Below, piece by piece: positions 58,640-64,000 of a DNA stretch of 64,000 bases. The stretch comes from Siphonodentalium dalli. Taxonomy: Eukaryota > Mollusca > Scaphopoda > Gadilida > Siphonodentaliidae. Numbering within the stretch: the stretch's first letter is position 1; each line of letters starts with the position of its first letter. The translations under genes were made by a program, and so were the position numbers. Below the pieces are notes generated by a model. That model saw nothing but the letters and a program-made list of their open reading frames with translations, made no database searches and was not told the origin of the DNA. The stretch is from assembly GCA_032622095.1 (NCBI GenBank), contig CP136065.1, positions 150,915,577-150,979,576 of the forward strand, given 5' to 3'.

Positions 58640-59870
58640 GACCTCTGTTTGTCTGTATGTTTGTTTGTCTGTATGTTTGTCTGTCATTGATACAAATCTA
58701 CGATTCTCGACCGATCGGGACGAAACTTGGTACGTGTGTGTAGTTTGACCAGGCGGTGGACGTTGTCGTATTGGCGAGCCCGTGCGGCGCCCACTTCGCG
58801 CATTCGCAGACGAGATCTCGGAAACGGATGGAGCTATCGACTTGAAATTTGCTATGTGAATGTATCTTGCCCCGGATACGAATTGTATCGGGTCGCCGAG
58901 CCGGTGCGACGCCTGCTTCGCGCATGCGCAGACGAGATCTCGGAAACGGGTGGAGCTATCGACTTGAAATTTGGTATGTGAATGTATCTTGCCCCGGATA
59001 CGAATTTTATCGGGTCGCCGAGCCCGTGCGACGCAGCTTCGCGCATGCGCAGACCAGATCTCGGAAACGGGTAGAGCTATCGACTTGAAATTTGGTTTTT
59101 GAATAGCCCGGACAACGTCGGGCTCATCGGCTAGTCTACTAGAGAACTACGGAATATATCTGTATATCCTTTATAGACTCGAAAACGGCTCCACCGATTG
59201 AGCCCAAACTTCCTATCTAAGGGTAAATCAAAGGGAAGTGTCATCGCACGGTTTTTGAGAAGCTCCTATTACCGCTTCTCCCTTCCCATTCACCGTCCTT
59301 GTCAATGTGCGGTTAATCGCGTTGATAGTTAAAGAGCGTTCGTGTCCGCAGTGTCGTTGATAAAGAGCGTCTATATACACGACAAGTATAAATACGGCTC
59401 CATTGACCGTCTCGAGACGGGGAGTTACCACTCGGTGCTTCCGACAATCCCGGGCTAGCCCCCCGAACCACTCACTTCTCTCTCGAGACGAAATTTCGTA
59501 CTTAGGGCTTCCAAGGAACGGGGGAGATTTTCATCGGGTCAGTTTTTCCGCGCGAGGTGACCTTGACCTTGAAACGGGTACCCACAAATTATATATATGT
59601 GTGTGTCCTTTATAGACTCGAAACGATTGAGCTCAAACTTGCTACCTAGGACTACTTTTGTGCGTAAAGTGTCACGGACGGGTCAAATTGTGACCCCGAC
59701 CTGACCTTGACCTTGAAAATGATCAACTCGATGTCAAATCGGGTAAAACTGGCGGATTTCGACGAAATTTTACACCTAGGTGCAGCACACGTGTCTCGGA
59801 AGCTGTTGCAATTGCTTTTTCGAACAAAGCCATGAGACGAACCACGCCAGTGGCGGGCTAACCTGCTAGT
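58640..59870. repeat. GTCTGT / GACCTTGACCTTGA dispersed repeats
   Basis: Begins TTTGTCTGTATGTTTGTCTG, then CGACCGATCGGGACGAAACT. 58805-59085 has three ~120-bp units starting GACGAGATCTCGGAAACGG (about 58810, 58930, 59051). 59150-59860 has two related blocks with ACTCGAAA.CG...CAAACTTGCTACCTA and TGACCTTGACCTTGAAA. This block is distinctly GC-richer than its surroundings. Confidence 0.75.
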
Positions 59871-59879
59871 ACCATATAT

Positions 59880-60400
59880 AGGGTCCTGAATCCATGGTGT
59901 ACTAATGTATTGTGCATCGGACGTGGTCTATGGTATCTTAGTACATGGTCTATCTGTGGGCACTTGGGTATTTGCACCATGTAACATGGTCATGGTCATA
60001 TATATCATACATGTATAATGGGCTGGGTCCATTGCCATAGAGTATACTATTGTATTTCTATAACACGGCGTCGCTCCATTATAACCAGTATAACCAGCCT
60101 AGCATCGCGGTTAAATGGTGTATGCCGATATATAATGGCTTATATGAAGCGGTCTGGTTCATGGACTATACATATCCTACGTCCATAGTCTCTATGTATG
60201 GACATGGGTCCTGTGACTATATATGTGCCTGGGTCCTAACCTAACTATTGTAGGCTATAGGCCCATGGCTAACATATTGGTGGCTGACCCTATGTTCTTG
60301 ATATATAGTAGAGTGGGTCTGTGACTTACATTATACATCTAGCTGTGTGGGTCTATGACTTATATAACTATTAAGGTAATGCCTCATATTAAATATAAGC
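59880..60400. repeat. degenerate repeats, right side of FB3
   Basis: GTACATGGTCTATCTGTGGG, TCATATATATCATAC and GACATGGGTCCTGTGACTAT-type words, resembling 57770-58560. Confidence 0.55.
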
Positions 60401-60479
60401 AACAACGTTTCAACTCTCACTTTGAATTCCCGATATCTGAACTGATGGAGCATAACGGATAATTGTACCCATATGAAAA

Positions 60480-61090
60480 CTAAATTTGTAGCACATTCTG
60501 GTTAGGCTCACACTAACAACATTTATAATTGTTTTCACCATAAAAAACGTTAATACTACCATAATATCAGTCATATGTGCATTTTTGTATTTCGGGTAGG
60601 CTTTGAATGAATTTCGCAAATATGGATAATATAAAATAACATAATGACCCCAAAAAATGGCAACAGTTACCACTCATATAAGAAAGAATTATATGGTATT
60701 TTTTTCAGCCAGCTCAACACTAACAACAACTATATATTCTAATTGTTTTCAACATAAAAGTGCTATTAGGTGTAGTTTAGTTTGTTAAAGCTACCATAAT
60801 ATCAGTCATATGTGCATTTTCAGATTGTGTGTGTGTCCCTAGCAACCGCCACCCCCTTGTAAATAAGAAATATGGTAATTTGTCAGTCAGGTCAAAACTG
60901 ACAACAATTATTTTCACCATAAAAATGCTACACGACGTAGTTTAGTTTGTTAGAACACATATAATATCAGTCGTATGCATTAATACGATGCCGGGTAGTT
61001 GCCAAGCAACCGTTGCTAAGAAGAGCAACATGTTAACATGAGCAGTAGCTTATAAGGAACATATGTGCCAAGTTTCATGCTTTTATCACC
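60480..61090 (-). repeat. ~170-bp tandem array, right arm of FB3
   Basis: Units with CTACCATAATATCAGTCATA, TTTTCACCATAAAAA and CCCTAGCAACCG, complementary to 55840-56620. The TTAGGCTCACACTAACAAC phrase repeats at each unit boundary. Confidence 0.85.
60602..60659 (+). repeat. exact 58-bp inverted repeat, left copy
   Basis: Perfect reverse complement of 61327-61384, starting TTTGAATGAATTTCGCAAAT and ending TGACCCCAAAAAATG. Confidence 0.97.
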
Positions 61091-61326
61091 CTTTTCACAG
61101 TTGGACTTGGACTAGCGGAAGAGCAAAATGTGACGAGAGCCAGTTTAGGGGGTAGGGTTATGTTTTTGCAAGTATTGACCACTTATCATAGGTATAGTTG
61201 CTAATCCCGCATATTATATTGCAGGAGTGATGTCTGTGCAGTTTTAAAACAAATTGCTTGCGCCTACGTAATAAATAACCCGAGAAATTTGACATCGAAT
61301 AGGACAGTTTGTCTGAAAAAAATCGT

Positions 61327-61384
61327 CATTTTTTGGGGTCATTATGTTATTTTATATTATCCATATTTGCGAAATTCATTCAAA
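61327..61384 (-). repeat. exact 58-bp inverted repeat, right copy
   Basis: Perfect reverse complement of 60602-60659, starting CATTTTTTGGGGTCATTATG. Confidence 0.97.
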
Positions 61385-62422
61385 TCCCCCCGTTGAATTT
61401 GTATCTCTGGTTCGAGAATTGTGTATTGAACAATTTGAGTACATTTGGTATATGTTTCGGCTGAAAAATTGTTATATCATCCCATTATTCCTATGATTGT
61501 GAAAAATATATAAGTTTTTTTGTTTATGCAAAAAATTGGTTAACTCTGAAAGCTCAACTCCGATTTTAAGGGACTTTTTGTGACGCATCCGCGATGTTGT
61601 GGCCTAAATAAAAAAAAATTAAATCAGCTTTCCCCTATTTATTTCCTAACTTTCCACTTGCCCTTATAGTAGAATACCTTTAAACAGAACATCGACAAAA
61701 TAGCTTGAAATTCGTAATCGTATAGCTATGCTGCGGAATCATTTCTCTTCTGTCACAAACATATTATACATGTATGAAGCTAGATTGGTTTAATAATATA
61801 TGATTTATGAGTCTCGGTATACATAAGGTACTTCCTGTCGTTAAAAGTCATTTTAGGAACGGTTGTACTGTTATCTGTTCCGACAAAGAAATTTTAAATA
61901 ATAGATTACAGTATATGATTTTATCGCAATCAAATTTACATCATTTCATCTTTATAAACAATCTATGCAGGTACACGACAGAAACAATGTATAACTAATT
62001 AATTCTTTTTACAACATGGTGCGATATCACCCTCGTGTACCCAGCGCCAAACGTGATGAAGAGCGCGCTGCGTGCCCGCGGGTGTTCGACATCTGCAAAT
62101 GCATCCGACATTAGGTGGCAAAGCATATAGGGATGTGTGAAATCTCAGCACGCGGTGGGTGGTGTTCGATAATTAAACAATCAGTTAGGACCCAATTAGT
62201 AATCCAAACATAACAGGGATTTCCCTTTCACAGAACTCGTGTTCGATCATTGTTGTATGTCTCTGTTGTGGTCGGATCTTAACACATTTGTAATTGATGC
62301 GAACAAATGGACCTCATCCCCTGAAGCTATCTGCATTCAAATATACCCCCACAATAAAAGGTGACATCACTTAAGGTACAGATGAAACAGGAAATACAAT
62401 ATTTATTAAGATATTTTGAGGG

Positions 62423-62430
62423 TATATAAG
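62423..62430 (+). promoter_or_regulatory. TATA box, copy B
   Basis: TATATAAG, the counterpart of 35926-35933, 36 bp before the candidate short exon. Confidence 0.4.
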
Positions 62431-62465
62431 ATAGCTCACACCTCGGACAAACATTCCAATGTGCG

Positions 62466-62536
62466 ATGCTATATGAAAATATCATAATATTTTATTCGAA
62501 TCAAGATTTCACAATCTCGACACTTTCGAATAAAAG
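62466..62536 (+). other. candidate short first exon (copy B)
   Basis: ATG, 23 codons (MLYENIIIFYSNQDFTISTL ...) and a GTATGT donor; same length and frame as 35970-36040. Confidence 0.25.
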
Positions 62537-64000
62537 GTATGTTTCACTAGTTCGTTAGATACAATGCTCAGAGCGATATTTAAAATATACCAAAATGATT
62601 AGTTACGTACTCTAATAGACACATATATATCAAACTAAAATATAAACCACGCTTATAATCAATGTACTGTGAGAGAATAGGTATTATATGTCGAATAAGA
62701 AACATTATTTCTTCCGTTGCAATATATGGTTATAATATTACGATCATGTGGGTCAGCGCGGAAGCCTTTAATATTCGGCGTCGGTGGGATCTGCGGCCCC
62801 TGTGAGCGTTATGACACTGTTTTCGAAATACATTATATTCGCACCAGTTTCTTTTTAACCATGTGTAATTAAGTTGTCACCGCTTTTTATTCCAATATCC
62901 AGTCCACCAACACCTTTGGTTTGTGGATGCAGATGGCTAACAATTTCAGCCAGCCCGCAAACATACAATATTTCAAACTTCAATTTCAAACTTCTGTAGA
63001 AAATTAAATTTTATCCAATATAATGATACTATTTACAATATATAAAATTCGTACGAGATAACGATAATTATTTGTGACTTGTCACCGCTTTTTAATCGAA
63101 TATCCACCTTCAGCTGAGAATCAGGGATACAGATGACTACCAATGATTTTCAGCCGGTGACAATTAACTTGAATGTCAACAGTTTGTAAGTCGATATGTA
63201 GGTGATATTGAGGCAGCTACCTCAACACAAGGTGTTGCTTCTCAGTGCGAGTGATACAGGGGAGTTTAGGCAGAAAGGAAACTCGCACCGAATGAGAACT
63301 ACCCGGCACGTGCTACAATAGACTACGTGTGGTTTCACAATTCAGATGGATGGGGTGTGACGTATGCTAATTAATCGTACCTTTATTAATATTTATTATA
63401 AGGGAGTGAGAAATAAATGAATTGAATTGTAATCCTCTCTGTAAATATTTTTACGCTACCACGTTTAGGCGAGAATGCATTATCATTATAACAAGTTAAC
63501 AACTGCCAACTAATTCGAAATCAAAATAATAAACTGCATGAGTGGGCATATAAATTCACTGCTGTTGGAAAATCCAAGCATTATTCTTGGAACTTCCCAC
63601 GTACCAGCTTTTTAAAAAAGTGAATGTTCGTGTATATGCATTTTGTGGACGTTTGCAACAGTGGTCACATATATGAAAGGTAATTAAATAACATGTGGAT
63701 ATTATATATCACAGTCATTCTGTTGTTGTTGCTTTATTCAAAACATGAGAAAGCAATGCTTTATTTTAAAATTACTATATTTTCCATAATTGTTTCGAAA
63801 TTCAAACGTAAAGAATCAAATGGCGATGCAAACTAAATTTCAGAAGATATGGAAGTAATCCGGCCAATTCGACAGGTGTGTTATTTAAAGCGAAAACGCG
63901 ATTTGAATATCTAGAGTGAAGCATTGGCAAGTTTGGTTCATTCGAACATCGAAAATCTATTTCAGTAAATTGGAAGGAGGGATGATATAATTATGTAGGT

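Larger units (their letters stand above)
55140..61650. mobile_element. FB3: giant mirrored structure splitting copy B
   Basis: Inverted ends: GGGGAAAGCTGAATTTTTC, AATCGGAGTTGAGCTTT at the left; AAAGCTCAACTCCGATTTTA, AATCAGCTTTCCCC at the right. Further mirrored pairs are ATGAAACTTGGCACATAGGT (55754) with CATATGTGCCAAGTTTCATG (61060), CTACCCCCCTAAAA with TTTAGGGGGTAGGG, and the tandem arrays at 55840-56620 and 60480-61090. A LINE tail and several dispersed repeats fill the centre. It occupies the place where copy A of the duplication has only 395 bp. Confidence 0.7.
61655..64000 (+). repeat. segmental duplication, copy B, second part
   Basis: Matches 35152-37500 in order and orientation (AAATAGCTTGAAATTCGTAA, CATGGTGCGATATCACCCTC, CTGCGGCCCCTGTGAGCGTT). 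Small indels, e.g. an ~50-bp insert near 63375-63430, mark divergence. Confidence 0.92.

Noticed and set aside
1-64000. CRISPR arrays, bacterial operons, rRNA or tRNA genes
   Set aside because: None seen. Regular repeats here are minisatellites or satellites without the short constant repeat and unique spacer pattern, and the DNA is clearly metazoan.

Overview
This window is invertebrate animal nuclear DNA. Coding exons are sparse and split by long introns, splice sites follow GT-AG, the base composition is AT-rich, and most of the sequence is transposon-derived. Non-LTR retrotransposon tails, a MULE-type transposon with a PHD finger, and GTCT/GACCTTGACC-type repeats fit a marine invertebrate (lophotrochozoan or invertebrate deuterostome). 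I cannot name the species.

Region 1 (about 1-31.6 kb) is the 5' part of one minus-strand gene, ANAPC2, the cullin-like scaffold subunit of the anaphase-promoting complex. I reconstructed seven coding exons (31507-31581, 21598-22048, 16068-16173, 11446-11578, 8986-9268, 3359-3476, 1128-1300). Their phases join without a break into 446 codons, and the remaining exons lie beyond the left edge. Exon 3 carries a C-x2-C-x6-C-x-C cysteine pattern matching the zinc-binding module of human APC2. The introns hold MITEs, foldback elements and, in the 9.5-kb intron 1, a nest of transposons: a decayed PHD-finger MULE bounded by inverted minisatellites, a 3.1-kb element with a ~171-bp satellite in trimer higher-order repeats, and a 2.9-kb element with TTAGGG-like and palindromic minisatellites in mirror order.

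Region 2 (31.6-45.6 kb) has microsatellites, more MITEs, copy A of a segmental duplication (34.2-37.5 kb) and one intronless gene at 42845-44065 (406 aa, unrecognised). That gene has a TATA box, an initiator-like TCAGT and a poly(A) signal.

Region 3 (45.6-64 kb) is repeats only: two giant mirrored (foldback) structures at about 45.65-52.3 kb and 55.1-61.65 kb, each holding a 5'-truncated copy of the same LINE family, and copy B of the segmental duplication, split by the second foldback structure. The recurrent theme of the window is large mirror-symmetric, apparently non-coding elements whose arms and internal tandem arrays are repeated in inverted order.
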